Assembly (NCBI RefSeq): GCF_019891545.1
Contig: NZ_JAHDIU010000004.1
Coordinates: 310,001-374,000 of the forward strand
DNA: 64,000 nt
Origin: Flavobacterium coralii
Lineage (GTDB): Bacteria; Bacteroidota; Bacteroidia; Flavobacteriales; Flavobacteriaceae
Direction: 5' to 3'
Numbering within the stretch: the first letter of the stretch is position 1; every line of letters starts with the position of its first letter. The position numbers were made by a program, and so were the translations under genes. Below, one piece after another: positions 40,983 to 50,531 of the stretch. Below the pieces are notes generated by a model. The model made no database searches, had not been told where the DNA came from, and saw only the letters and a list, made by a program, of their open reading frames with translations.

Positions 40983-43847
40983 ATGAACTTTATTTACCCT
41001 GATAATACCACTTTTTGTTTTAAGCTGCTTTTTGCCGGATTACTTGTTGCCCTGCTTTTACCATTTACGGCAATGGCACAAAACAACCAGCCTCCTGTGC
41101 TTACAGCTACAGGCAACCAGGTGTACTGCCCCGGAAGCACTAATTTTATAACCACCGCATTTAATATTACCGATCCTGACGATACAGGGCTTGAGGCTAT
41201 TTATATCCAGATCTCTTCGGGCTACCAGAATACTGAAGACGTGCTTTCACTAAACGGGACACTGCCCGGGCTTACCGCATCATGGAGCGCAGCTGAAGGT
41301 AAGCTCACCATATCGGCAACCAACGGGCAGGATGTTTTGTATGCCAATCTTATAAACGCGGTTCAGAATGTTATTTACACCAATACCGCGACTAACCCCA
41401 CCACAGGAACGCGAACTTTTTCGATAACTGTGGGCCAGGCTAATTACCTTGAATCTACCGGGCATTATTACTTATATGTACCCAGCCAGGGCATTAACTG
41501 GAATGCCGCAAGGGATGCAGCCGAAGCAAGCACGTATTATGGCTGGCAGGGCTATCTTGCAACAATACTTTCGGCAGACGAAGCACAGCTTATTGGCGAA
41601 CAGGCTCTTGGCACAGGCTGGATAGGCGGCACCGATTCTCAAACGGAGGGAGTATGGCGTTGGGTTACAGGCCCAGAAGCGGGAACTGTATTCTGGAATG
41701 GGGGCATTAACGGCAGTACGCCTAATTATGCCTTTTGGAATACAGGCGAACCCAACAATGCAGGCGATGAAGATTATGCGCACATAACAGCACCCGGCGT
41801 AGGCATACCCGGCTCTTGGAACGACCTGCCGGTAAACGGCAGTGGCGGGCCTTATGTGCCACAGGGCTATATCGTAGAGTATGGCGGCATGCCCGGCGAC
41901 CAGCCGCTGCAAATTTCGGCAACAACAACCATGCAGGTAGTAGCCATTACAGGCACAACACCGGGGCAGGCCTGCGGCAGCGGCCCTGTTACATTACAGG
42001 CAACCGTTTCGGGCGGGATTGTGCGCTGGTACACGAGTGCTACAGGCGGAACCCCTGTTTCTACAGGCTCAAGCTTTACAACACCTGCCATAACAAGCAG
42101 CACTACTTACTACGCCTCTGCTTATGGTGCCGACTGCGCTACAGGGCCTCGCACCCCTGTGATAGCTACCATAAACCCATTACCGACACTAACAGCAAAC
42201 AACCCACAGACTATCTGCGGAAGCGGTACTGCACAATTGCAGGCTACACCATCTGCAGGTACTGTAAGCTGGTATAATACCGCTACAGGCGGCACTGCTA
42301 TTGGCACGGGCAACAGTATTACAAGCCCAACTATAAGCGCTACAACAACATTTTATGCCGAAGCCGTTACAACAAACGGCTGCGTCTCGGCACAGCGCAC
42401 TCCTGTAACGGTAACTGTAAGCCCGTTGCCATCGGTAACATCAAACAACAGTCCCGTATTGTGCGGGCCGGGCACGGCAAGCCTTACTGCTACCGCCAGC
42501 AGCGGAGCAATAAGATGGTTTACCGCAGACTCGGGAGGTACGCTTATTGGTGAAGGCACAACCATCATAAGTCCGCATGTTAACCAGACAACCACTTTTT
42601 ATGCAGAAGCTGTAACTCCGGAGGGTTGTGTATCACCTACACGCACACCTGTTACCATAACCATTAACCCCGATGTTGTTATCAATGCTACACAACCCGT
42701 ATTTTATATATGTGAAGAAGGCAGCGCCACACTTGAAGTTACTACTGATAACCCTAATGCTACCGTTAACTGGTATGATTCCGAAACAGGCGGAAGCCCG
42801 CTTGCTACAGGAAACAGCTATACTACACTTTTTTTAAATACTGACACTGTTTTTTATGCAGAAGCAGTATCTCCCGAAGGATGTGTGAGCGATACCCGCA
42901 CACCAGTTTCGGTTGTGGTGGCACAAAGGCCGACGGTATCAGCAGACAGTGATGCTACTGCCTGCATTGGCAGCAGCGCACAGTTAGAAGCTACACCATC
43001 TGCGGGTACAATTAACTGGTACACCGAAGCAACAGGCGGAACACCTGTAGGCACAGGTGAATTTTTTACCACACCGCCGCTAACGGAAGATACTGTTTAT
43101 TATGCTGAAGCAGAAAGCAACGACTGTACTTCATTAACGCGACAGGCAGTAAGTGTAACTGTTGTGCCGCTACCCGAAGCACTACCTGATGAAAATGTTA
43201 CGTTTTGCGAAAAAAGCAGCTATGAACTTAATGCCGAAATTACAGAACCTGTAACCTACTTATGGTCAACCGGGGAAACTACTTCAAGTATTGATATAAC
43301 CGAAGCAGGCGTTTATACGGTTACACTAACAAATGCCAATGGATGTACCGACACTCAAACATTTACGGCAACCACATTGACCGCACCGCAAATTACAACC
43401 GTACAGGTAAATAATATAGATGATGCCACCATTATAATGCAGGACAACAGCCAGGCTTATGAATATTCTTTAGACGGGATTGACTACCAGGCTTCTCCGG
43501 TTTTCAGGGGACTAAGACAGGGCACATACATAGCATTTGCGCGTTCGTTGAATGGTTGTGGTGTTGACACACGCAACTTTACCGTGTTGCTGGTACAGCC
43601 GTTCTTTACACCAAATAACGATTCGGTAAATGATGTTTTCAGCATAGCAGGTATGGAAAATTATCCTGATGCCACCGTTACGGTTTTTGATCGCTACGGC
43701 AAGCTGATAACAAGGCTGAACCGCAGTAACCGATTTTGGGATGGTACCTTTAACGGAAACAAATTACCCGCAACAGATTACTGGTATGTAATACAACTCG
43801 ACAGGTTCTCGCCTGAAATAAGGGGGCATGTAAGCCTTTTAAGATAG
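40983..43847 (+). CDS. T9SS type B cargo with C-type lectin and Ig-like repeats
   Basis: A 954-residue secreted protein. Signal peptide (LLFAGLLVALLLPFTAMA), a beta-rich N domain (~30-160), a C-type-lectin-like domain (~160-305) with GWIGGTDSQTEGVWRW, the GEPNNAG sugar-binding style motif and GSWNDLPV. Five ~80-residue Ig-like repeats follow (~315-715), each with a Cys near the start, WYTSATGGTPV-like centre and TYYAEA strand. Then a PKD-like module, and the type B sorting domain (FFTPNNDSVNDVF to RGHVSLLR). It should be a surface adhesin binding glycans. Convergent with the HAD gene, 3 bp apart. Confidence 0.92.
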   Translation: MNFIYPDNTTFCFKLLFAGLLVALLLPFTAMAQNNQPPVLTATGNQVYCPGSTNFITTAFNITDPDDTGLEAIYIQISSGYQNTEDVLSLNGTLPGLTASWSAAEGKLTISATNGQDVLYANLINAVQNVIYTNTATNPTTGTRTFSITVGQANYLESTGHYYLYVPSQGINWNAARDAAEASTYYGWQGYLATILSADEAQLIGEQALGTGWIGGTDSQTEGVWRWVTGPEAGTVFWNGGINGSTPNYAFWNTGEPNNAGDEDYAHITAPGVGIPGSWNDLPVNGSGGPYVPQGYIVEYGGMPGDQPLQISATTTMQVVAITGTTPGQACGSGPVTLQATVSGGIVRWYTSATGGTPVSTGSSFTTPAITSSTTYYASAYGADCATGPRTPVIATINPLPTLTANNPQTICGSGTAQLQATPSAGTVSWYNTATGGTAIGTGNSITSPTISATTTFYAEAVTTNGCVSAQRTPVTVTVSPLPSVTSNNSPVLCGPGTASLTATASSGAIRWFTADSGGTLIGEGTTIISPHVNQTTTFYAEAVTPEGCVSPTRTPVTITINPDVVINATQPVFYICEEGSATLEVTTDNPNATVNWYDSETGGSPLATGNSYTTLFLNTDTVFYAEAVSPEGCVSDTRTPVSVVVAQRPTVSADSDATACIGSSAQLEATPSAGTINWYTEATGGTPVGTGEFFTTPPLTEDTVYYAEAESNDCTSLTRQAVSVTVVPLPEALPDENVTFCEKSSYELNAEITEPVTYLWSTGETTSSIDITEAGVYTVTLTNANGCTDTQTFTATTLTAPQITTVQVNNIDDATIIMQDNSQAYEYSLDGIDYQASPVFRGLRQGTYIAFARSLNGCGVDTRNFTVLLVQPFFTPNNDSVNDVFSIAGMENYPDATVTVFDRYGKLITRLNRSNRFWDGTFNGNKLPATDYWYVIQLDRFSPEIRGHVSLLR

Positions 43848-43850
43848 TTT

Positions 43851-44474
43851 TCAGATGATTTGCAGTAAATCCTGCGGTGTATTCAGAACATAATCAGGCG
43901 GAGTTGCTGTTAATACTTCCGGCGCATCATAGCCCCATGCTGCCCATGCTATAGGTATGCCGCATTTACGGCAGGCTATAATATCGCGTAGTTCATCGCC
44001 TACATACAGTACCTCATCGGGCCGGAGCTTTTTTTGCTTCAGGAATTTTTTCATCAGCCGGTGCTTGCCAAAAACCTTACTGCTGGTGTATATTTCAGGA
44101 CAGGGTACATTTTGTAATTGAAAAAATCCGCTGATGTTTCGCGCTGCGTTAGTTGAGAGTATCGCATAGGGCATTTCTTCTTTAGCCAGATTCCCTAATA
44201 AATCTTCAATACCGGGATTAAAGGTAAGGTGGTGAAGCGACTTGCCATACTGCTGTATAACATAGGCAGCAATAAAAGGTATTTTATAAACAGGCACATT
44301 TAACTCGCGGCAACGGCTTCTTATGCTGAGGCTTCGCAGCTTTTCTATATTATGCGCTTCTATTTTGGTGTAACTCCTGCGTGCCGCAAGTTCATTATAA
44401 ACAGAAAACACTACCGATTTACTGTCGGCAACAGTACCGTCAAAATCGAAGAGGATGTATTTAAAGCGTACCAT
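43851..44474 (-). CDS. HAD-superfamily hydrolase, phosphoglycolate phosphatase-like
   Basis: A 207-residue HAD phosphatase. Motif I FDFDGTVAD (nucleophile Asp) is at the N terminus, motif II is AILSTNAA (Ser/Thr), motif III Lys lies in the KKFLKQKKL area, and motif IV is YVGDELRDI. A helical cap lies between motifs I and II. Substrate cannot be fixed; the closest style is Gph/PpaX. It starts 2 bp after the stop of the HPPK/dNK fusion gene. Confidence 0.88.
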   Translation of the reverse strand: MVRFKYILFDFDGTVADSKSVVFSVYNELAARRSYTKIEAHNIEKLRSLSIRSRCRELNVPVYKIPFIAAYVIQQYGKSLHHLTFNPGIEDLLGNLAKEEMPYAILSTNAARNISGFFQLQNVPCPEIYTSSKVFGKHRLMKKFLKQKKLRPDEVLYVGDELRDIIACRKCGIPIAWAAWGYDAPEVLTATPPDYVLNTPQDLLQII

Positions 44475-44476
44475 TG

Positions 44477-45610
44477 CTAACCGAGTTGTTCCTGTATCTT
44501 ATCGAGTATCCAGATATAATCTCCCTGATCATTTACAAAATCACGATTGGAAACATCTATCAATAAAACATTTAGCCCCGGTTGCGATTTTATATAATCA
44601 AGGTAGCCGCGATTTATTTTCTCCAGATACTCCGGCTGGATGTCCTGTTCATAAGCACGTCCTCTTTTTTTAATATGCTGCAACAGCCTTTCGGTATTCT
44701 GGTACAGGTAAACATACAGGTCGGGCTTAGGCATTTCTTTATAAATAATATCAAACAGCTTGCGGTACAAGCGGTATTCATCTTCGTTAAGAGTGACTTT
44801 AGAAAAAATGAGCGATTTAAAAATATGGTAATCGGCTACAATAAAATCCCTGAAAAGGTCAAACTGCGCCAAATCATCCGATAACTGATGGTAGCGGTCG
44901 GCCAGAAAAGCCATTTCCAGTGAAAAGGCATAACGCTGCTGGTCTTTATAAAATTTGGGAAGGAAAGGGTTATCTGCAAAACGTTCTAATACAAGTTTTG
45001 CATTAAAGTCTTCTGCTATTTTACCCGAAAGGGTTGTTTTGCCGGCACCTATATTGCCCTCTATAGCCAGGTAGTTCATGGCAGAAAGGCTGTATTTCTT
45101 CAGCGGAAGCGCTAAAGAGCCCACTTTATTTATAGGGCTTTCGTCAGTCGATGCGCCTATGAGCTGCGTTATTGTTAAACCCGATACAGGGTGCTCCCAC
45201 AGCGGCGCAACATCTTTTAGCGGGTAAAGCACAAAACTACGCCCCTGCATACGCGGATGTGGCACCTGCAAGGTATCAGTTTGAAAAACCTCATCATTAA
45301 AAGCAATTATATCAATATCAATTGTCCGTGAGGAGTAGCCACTCCCCTCCTGTCGCACACGGCCCGCATTATTTTCTGCTTCAAGTAATGCTGCTAGTAA
45401 ATCCTCAGCCGTTTTTTGGGTATGGACGACAATGCAGCAGTTGTAAAAGTCGTCTCCGTTAAAGCCCCAGGCAGGAGTTTCATAAACAGCAGAGACACTT
45501 ACCACAGTAGCGATATGGTGATGTATATACGCTATACAGGCTTCGAGGTTACCCTGCCTGTTGCCTATATTGCTGCCTAATGATAATATTACACGGTTTT
45601 GAAATTGCAT
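44477..45610 (-). CDS. folK: Fused HPPK (FolK) and deoxynucleoside kinase
   Basis: A 377-residue bifunctional protein. Residues 1-~150 are 6-hydroxymethyl-7,8-dihydropterin pyrophosphokinase of folate synthesis: SLGSNIGNRQGNL, ETPAWGF, SRTIDIDIIAF and HPRMQGRSFVL are diagnostic. After a linker, residues ~178-377 are a deoxynucleoside kinase: P-loop GNIGAGKTT, ERFADNPFL, ADRYHQ, the substrate-binding IVADYHIFKSL, and a lid KKRGRAYEQD. The kinase would salvage purine deoxynucleosides. The fusion is a recurring arrangement in Bacteroidota. Confidence 0.93.
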   Translation of the reverse strand: MQFQNRVILSLGSNIGNRQGNLEACIAYIHHHIATVVSVSAVYETPAWGFNGDDFYNCCIVVHTQKTAEDLLAALLEAENNAGRVRQEGSGYSSRTIDIDIIAFNDEVFQTDTLQVPHPRMQGRSFVLYPLKDVAPLWEHPVSGLTITQLIGASTDESPINKVGSLALPLKKYSLSAMNYLAIEGNIGAGKTTLSGKIAEDFNAKLVLERFADNPFLPKFYKDQQRYAFSLEMAFLADRYHQLSDDLAQFDLFRDFIVADYHIFKSLIFSKVTLNEDEYRLYRKLFDIIYKEMPKPDLYVYLYQNTERLLQHIKKRGRAYEQDIQPEYLEKINRGYLDYIKSQPGLNVLLIDVSNRDFVNDQGDYIWILDKIQEQLG

Positions 45611-45705
45611 AAGAATGCAAAATAACTAAAAACAATTGGTAAACCTGCACCGGCAAACCGTAGTGTTGATAAATTTTAAAATCCTGTAATATAGTTATAG
45701 TTTAA

Positions 45706-45733
45706 TTGCAATGTAACATAATACTTACTTTTG
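45706..45733 (+). promoter_or_regulatory. Promoter of sppA
   Basis: TTG at 45706-45708 and TACTTTTG at 45726-45733 with a 17-nt spacer match the Bacteroidota housekeeping promoter. The ATG lies 32 nt downstream. Confidence 0.7.
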
Positions 45734-45765
45734 CTACATATAGTAAAATTATAATTTAAAACAAG

Positions 45766-47538
45766 ATGCAGTTTTTAAAGAATGTACTTTCCACCATAGT
45801 GGGGCTATTTATGTTTTGCGTAATAATGTTTTTTGTACTCATTATTATAGGCATTGCAGCCGGTGGCGGCGATAAGGATGTTGTCCAGGTAAAAGAAAAT
45901 TCGGTAATAGAGCTGGATATAAGCAAAGTAAGCCAGGACTATGCGGGTATCTTTTACAGCGATGAGTTTGCTTTTCTTAACGAGGAGCGAACAGACGGTT
46001 TTACCGATGTGCTTAAAGCCATAGACGCCGCTAAAAAAGACGATAAAATAAAGGGCATTACCATAACCAACAGCTACAGCATGCTGGGCATGGCTCAAAA
46101 CAAGGCACTACGGGACAGGCTGGTTGAGTTTAAGAAGTCAGGGAAATTTATAGTGGCCTATTCTGATACGTACACACAAGCTGACTACTACCTTAGCTCT
46201 GTTGCGGATACGATTTATATGAACCCTGTTGCGGAGCTCGAGTTTAAAGGGCTATCCAGTGAGGTGATGTTCTTTAAAGACCTGCAGGAAAAGACGGGCA
46301 TAAAGATGGAAGTAATCCGTCACGGTAAATTTAAGGCTGCGGTAGAACCGTATTTAAGTAATGAAATGAGTCCGGAAAACCGCGAGCAGCTTACCACATT
46401 GCTTAACTCTATGTGGAACAGCGTGGTAACAGATATAGCTGAAAGCCGTAAAATACCGGCTGACAGCCTTAACAGTATAGCCAATAACCTTTCTGCGCGC
46501 ACGCCTGAAATGGCAAAAGAGCGTGGCCTGGTAGATAAAATTGGTTATATAGACCAATTTCATGACGGGATTCGCAAGGCTTTGAAAATCAAAAAGGACG
46601 AAGAAATTAATACTGTTGACATCCTTGATTATGCCGAAGCAAACAAATTCAGCGATTTACTTAGCGGTGCAGATGATGTAATTGCGGTTGTATATGCACA
46701 GGGTGAAATTACAGGCGGCGAAGGCGGGATAAACAACATTGGCGAAATAGCCATGCGCGAGGCGCTAAAGACTGCTGCTGACGATGAAAATGTAAAAGCT
46801 ATCGTACTCCGTGTAGATTCTCCGGGGGGCAGCGCACTGGCCTCTGAACTGATATGGAGGGATATTGAGCTTGCCAAGAAAAAGAAGCCTGTTGTGGTTT
46901 CTATGGGTAATCTTGCAGCATCGGGCGGTTATTATATTTCGTGCAATGCCAACAGGATTTTTACTGAACCAACCACCATTACAGGCTCTATTGGTGTGTT
47001 TGGGGTTCTGCCAAACTTTACTCAGCTAAGCAAAAACATAGGCATCCATACTGAGCAGGTAAACACGCATAAACATTCATCGGGCTACAGCCTTTTTACC
47101 CCGCTTGAAGAAGATACCCGCGAGGTAATACAGCAAAGCGTGGAAAGCGTTTATGATACTTTTATTACCCGCGTTGCCAACGGCAGGAAAATGACAAAAG
47201 AGCAGGTAGATGCCATGGGCCAGGGCCGCGTATGGTCGGGTACTGATGCGGTTAAGATTGGCCTTGCAGATGAGCTTGGCGGACTTGACGATGCTATAGC
47301 CTATGCAGCAAAGCTGGGCAAAACCACCAGCTACACCACCAAAAATTACCCTGAATATGAAAGAAACCTTGAAGACCTGTTTGCCGGGCTTACCGGCATG
47401 CCGTTTGCCAAAACAAGAGAAGAGTTTATTGCTGAAGAAATTGGCGAAGAAAATTACAGGGTTATAGAGCGCATAAGGCGTGTAAGTAAATTAAGAGGTA
47501 CACAGGTTATACTGCCTTATGAAATAACCATCAGGTAA
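45766..47538 (+). CDS. sppA: Signal peptide peptidase SppA, long (67K) type
   Basis: A 590-residue membrane-bound serine protease that degrades released signal peptides. An N-terminal anchor helix (MFCVIMFFVLIIIGIAAGG) is followed by two S49 domains. The catalytic Lys is in the first (VIRHGKFKAAVEPY) and the Ser nucleophile in the second (SMGNLAASGGYYIS), with VDSPGGSALAS and the TGSIGVFGV region as expected. Length fits the two-domain form. A good promoter precedes it; the AsmA-like gene follows after 56 bp. Confidence 0.95.
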   Translation: MQFLKNVLSTIVGLFMFCVIMFFVLIIIGIAAGGGDKDVVQVKENSVIELDISKVSQDYAGIFYSDEFAFLNEERTDGFTDVLKAIDAAKKDDKIKGITITNSYSMLGMAQNKALRDRLVEFKKSGKFIVAYSDTYTQADYYLSSVADTIYMNPVAELEFKGLSSEVMFFKDLQEKTGIKMEVIRHGKFKAAVEPYLSNEMSPENREQLTTLLNSMWNSVVTDIAESRKIPADSLNSIANNLSARTPEMAKERGLVDKIGYIDQFHDGIRKALKIKKDEEINTVDILDYAEANKFSDLLSGADDVIAVVYAQGEITGGEGGINNIGEIAMREALKTAADDENVKAIVLRVDSPGGSALASELIWRDIELAKKKKPVVVSMGNLAASGGYYISCNANRIFTEPTTITGSIGVFGVLPNFTQLSKNIGIHTEQVNTHKHSSGYSLFTPLEEDTREVIQQSVESVYDTFITRVANGRKMTKEQVDAMGQGRVWSGTDAVKIGLADELGGLDDAIAYAAKLGKTTSYTTKNYPEYERNLEDLFAGLTGMPFAKTREEFIAEEIGEENYRVIERIRRVSKLRGTQVILPYEITIR

Positions 47539-47594
47539 CACACGTTATATACTTTGCAGCTTTCTTTGTATATTTATAGCAAACGATAAGAACC

Positions 47595-50261
47595 ATGGTT
47601 AAGAAAATATTAAAGTGGACCGGCATAATACTGCTGGTCCTTATCATTCTGTTGGCCGCAGCGCCGTTCATTTTTAAGGATAAAATAAAATCGATGGTAA
47701 CCAAGGCTATTAACGAGCAGGTAGATGCTACTGTAGCTTTTGAAGATGTGAGCCTGAGCCTGTTCCGCGATTTCCCTATGGCAAGCGTGCAGATAGAAAA
47801 GCTTAGCGTTATCAACAAGGCCCCTTTTGAAGGTGACACACTTGTTTATATGGGCGAGGTAAACCTGAGCATGTCTTTAAAAGAACTTTTTAAAAGCGAA
47901 GGTGAAGCCATGAGCCTTGAATACCTTGCCACTAAAGACGGTGTTGTGAACATTCTTTTTAATGAAGACGGTTTGGGTAATTTTGATATTGCCCTGAAAA
48001 ACCAGGAAGAAAAGCCTGCCGATGAATCTTCTGAAAGCAAGCCGTTTGCTTTGGACATGAAAGACTATAAAGTAGAGAACCTCCGCTTCCGGTATTTTGA
48101 TGCCCGCTCTAAAATCAATATGGTGATAGACAGCCTGTACCATGAGGGGCACGGCAACTTTGAGCAAAGTAAACTGGACCTTGATACAGAAACCACAGCC
48201 AACCTTACGCTGGATATGGATAAAACCAACTACATGCGTAATGTGAAACTGAAACTGGATGCGGTACTGGGGCTTGACCTTGAAAACAGCATTTATACAT
48301 TTAAAGAAAATAAGGCATTTATAAACAAAATGCCGCTTGAGTTTGACGGCAGCCTTGCGCTAAGGGAAGAAGGGCAGCTTTTTGACCTTACTTTTAAAAC
48401 GCCTACATCATCCTTCAGTAACTTTTTAGCGCTTATACCACAGGCTTATGCCGGAAGTATAGAATCGGTTAAAACCGAAGGTGACTTTACCATAAATGGA
48501 AAGGTTAACGGCATGTACAGTGATACTACCGTACCTAAATTCAACATTGCCATAGCTTCTAACAATGCCTCGTTCAAATATCCTGACCTGCCAAAATCAG
48601 TTCAGGATATTGTTATCGATACTAAAATTATAAACGAAACAGGTATATTAAACGATACATATATCAATCTTGATAAGCTGTCATTCCGCATAGACCGGGA
48701 TGTATTTGATGCCAGGGCTACCATTAAAAATGTCGTTGAAAACGCTTTGGTAGCAGCCGACCTTAAAGGCACTATAAACCTGGGCAGTTTAGGGCAGGCT
48801 TATCCTGTAGATGTAGATGTACCGCTTACGGGAATACTTAGAGCAGATGTATCTACCAAATTTGATATGCAGGCTGTAGAGAAAAGTGAATATGAAAAGA
48901 TAGACAACAGGGGTAGCATCAGTATTTCTGGTGTCACTTATTCTGGTGATGCATTGCCAAAGCCTGTTAAAATTGCAAAGGCCGACCTTCAGTTTAACCC
49001 AAGCCGCGTAAACCTTAGCCAGTTTACAGCTACAACAGGCGCTTCGGACATGGCGCTAAGCGGAACATTGGATAACTTTTATGGTTTCATGTTTAAAGAC
49101 CAGGTGCTTAAAGGTAATTTCAGCATGAAGTCGGACAAGTTAGTTGTTTCCGATTTTATGGCACCTGAACCTGCAACAAAACCTGCTGAAACTAAAAAGG
49201 CAGCCGATACTAAACCTGCTGCCACAACCGGCGAAAGTGTAAAAATTCCTGCTTTTTTAGATTGTACTATAGCAGCACAGGCCAATACTGTAGTGTATGA
49301 TAACCTGAACATGAAAAATGTTTCGGGTAAAATGATTATTAAAGATGAAGCTGTAAACATACAGAACCTTAAAACAAATATGTTTGAGGGGCTTATTACT
49401 GCTAATGGTACTGTTTCTACCAAGGGAAAAGTGCCTGTGTTCAATATGGATTTAGGCCTTAATAAAGTAGATATACCGCAGGCTTTTACCCAGATAACCA
49501 TGCTAAAATCTATAGCGCCGATAGCGGAGGTTATTACCGGAAGGCTTAATACGGATATTAGCGTTTCGGGTAACTTAGACCCTAAAGAAATGACACCCGA
49601 CCTTAAAACCCTTACCGGAAGCCTTGCCGGGCAACTGCTTAATACAGGTGTTAAAGCCGATAACTCGAAGTTATTGAGCACGCTTGACAGCAACGTGAAA
49701 TTCATAGATTTTGACAAGCTAAAGCTGGACAACCTAAAAGCTAATATGACATTTAATGACGGAAAGGTAAACATTAAGCCAATAGACTTTAAGTACCAAG
49801 ACATTCCGATACAGGTAAGCGGGCAGCACGGTTTTGACCAGAGCATGAGCTATAATGTTACTTTTGATGTTCCTGCAAAGTATCTGGGTAATGATGTCAA
49901 TAAGCTATTGAATTCTTTAGGCAGCGCAGAAGCGAATAAGATATCGGTGCCTGTAACGGCTGTACTTACCGGTAGCTTTAATAACCCTAAAGTAAGTACC
50001 GACCTTTCTAAGACCGTTACCACACTTACACAGCAACTGCTACAGCAGCAAAAAGAAAAGCTGATAAACAAAGGAAAAGAGCAACTTGGTAATAAGCTTC
50101 AGGACCTTATCGGCGGCAATAAGAACAGCTCTGACACTACAAAAGCGACAATACCTACTACTAAAGAGGAAGTTAAAGAAGAGGTTAAAAAACAAGCCGA
50201 AGATAAAGTTAAAGGGGCCGTAAGAGACCTATTTAATCGCAACAAAAAAGATAAAAATTAG
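47595..50261 (+). CDS. AsmA-family protein
   Basis: An 888-residue envelope protein with an N-terminal membrane helix (ILKWTGIILLVLIILLAAAPFIF split by motif), then FEDVSLSLFRDFPMASVQIEKL, the AsmA opening, and a long beta-rich body. The C-terminal AsmA_2 region is recognised by GRLNTDISVSG and FDQSMSYNVTFDVP. The tail is Lys/Glu-rich and probably disordered, apart from a Pro/Ala/Lys insert at ~530. AsmA-like proteins are thought to move lipids between membranes as bridge-like structures. It ends in a terminator. Confidence 0.88.
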   Translation: MVKKILKWTGIILLVLIILLAAAPFIFKDKIKSMVTKAINEQVDATVAFEDVSLSLFRDFPMASVQIEKLSVINKAPFEGDTLVYMGEVNLSMSLKELFKSEGEAMSLEYLATKDGVVNILFNEDGLGNFDIALKNQEEKPADESSESKPFALDMKDYKVENLRFRYFDARSKINMVIDSLYHEGHGNFEQSKLDLDTETTANLTLDMDKTNYMRNVKLKLDAVLGLDLENSIYTFKENKAFINKMPLEFDGSLALREEGQLFDLTFKTPTSSFSNFLALIPQAYAGSIESVKTEGDFTINGKVNGMYSDTTVPKFNIAIASNNASFKYPDLPKSVQDIVIDTKIINETGILNDTYINLDKLSFRIDRDVFDARATIKNVVENALVAADLKGTINLGSLGQAYPVDVDVPLTGILRADVSTKFDMQAVEKSEYEKIDNRGSISISGVTYSGDALPKPVKIAKADLQFNPSRVNLSQFTATTGASDMALSGTLDNFYGFMFKDQVLKGNFSMKSDKLVVSDFMAPEPATKPAETKKAADTKPAATTGESVKIPAFLDCTIAAQANTVVYDNLNMKNVSGKMIIKDEAVNIQNLKTNMFEGLITANGTVSTKGKVPVFNMDLGLNKVDIPQAFTQITMLKSIAPIAEVITGRLNTDISVSGNLDPKEMTPDLKTLTGSLAGQLLNTGVKADNSKLLSTLDSNVKFIDFDKLKLDNLKANMTFNDGKVNIKPIDFKYQDIPIQVSGQHGFDQSMSYNVTFDVPAKYLGNDVNKLLNSLGSAEANKISVPVTAVLTGSFNNPKVSTDLSKTVTTLTQQLLQQQKEKLINKGKEQLGNKLQDLIGGNKNSSDTTKATIPTTKEEVKEEVKKQAEDKVKGAVRDLFNRNKKDKN

Positions 50262-50288
50262 CCTGTCTAAAAGATTGATCAATATGAT

Positions 50289-50320
50289 AAATCCCCTGTT
50301 AAATCAAAGCAGGGGATTTT
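50289..50320 (+). terminator. Intrinsic terminator after the AsmA-like gene
   Basis: AAATCCCCTG and CAGGGGATTT form a 10-bp stem with an 11-nt loop followed by Ts, 28 bp after the stop. Confidence 0.85.
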
Positions 50321-50482
50321 TATTATCATCTGCTTATACTATCCTAACGAAGTAAATCTATATTTTGAAGCATAAATCCTATTGGATAAAATCACTACAG
50401 GCTGAATATAGTTTATTATAGGTATAAAGCTAATTACTTATAACTGTAATGAATAAAAGGCTCTATAATAGCAAATAAAAAA

Positions 50483-50506
50483 AGGCTGCCATGAAAATGA
50501 CAGCCT
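50483..50506 (-). terminator. Intrinsic terminator of the T9SS type A gene
   Basis: On the minus strand AGGCTGTCAT and ATGGCAGCCT form a stem with one mismatch, followed by T8. It lies 26 bp beyond the stop at 50532. The ~160 bp between this and the previous terminator are AT-rich with nothing recognised. Confidence 0.8.
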
Positions 50507-50531
50507 CTTGTTATAAGTATAGATATCTAAA

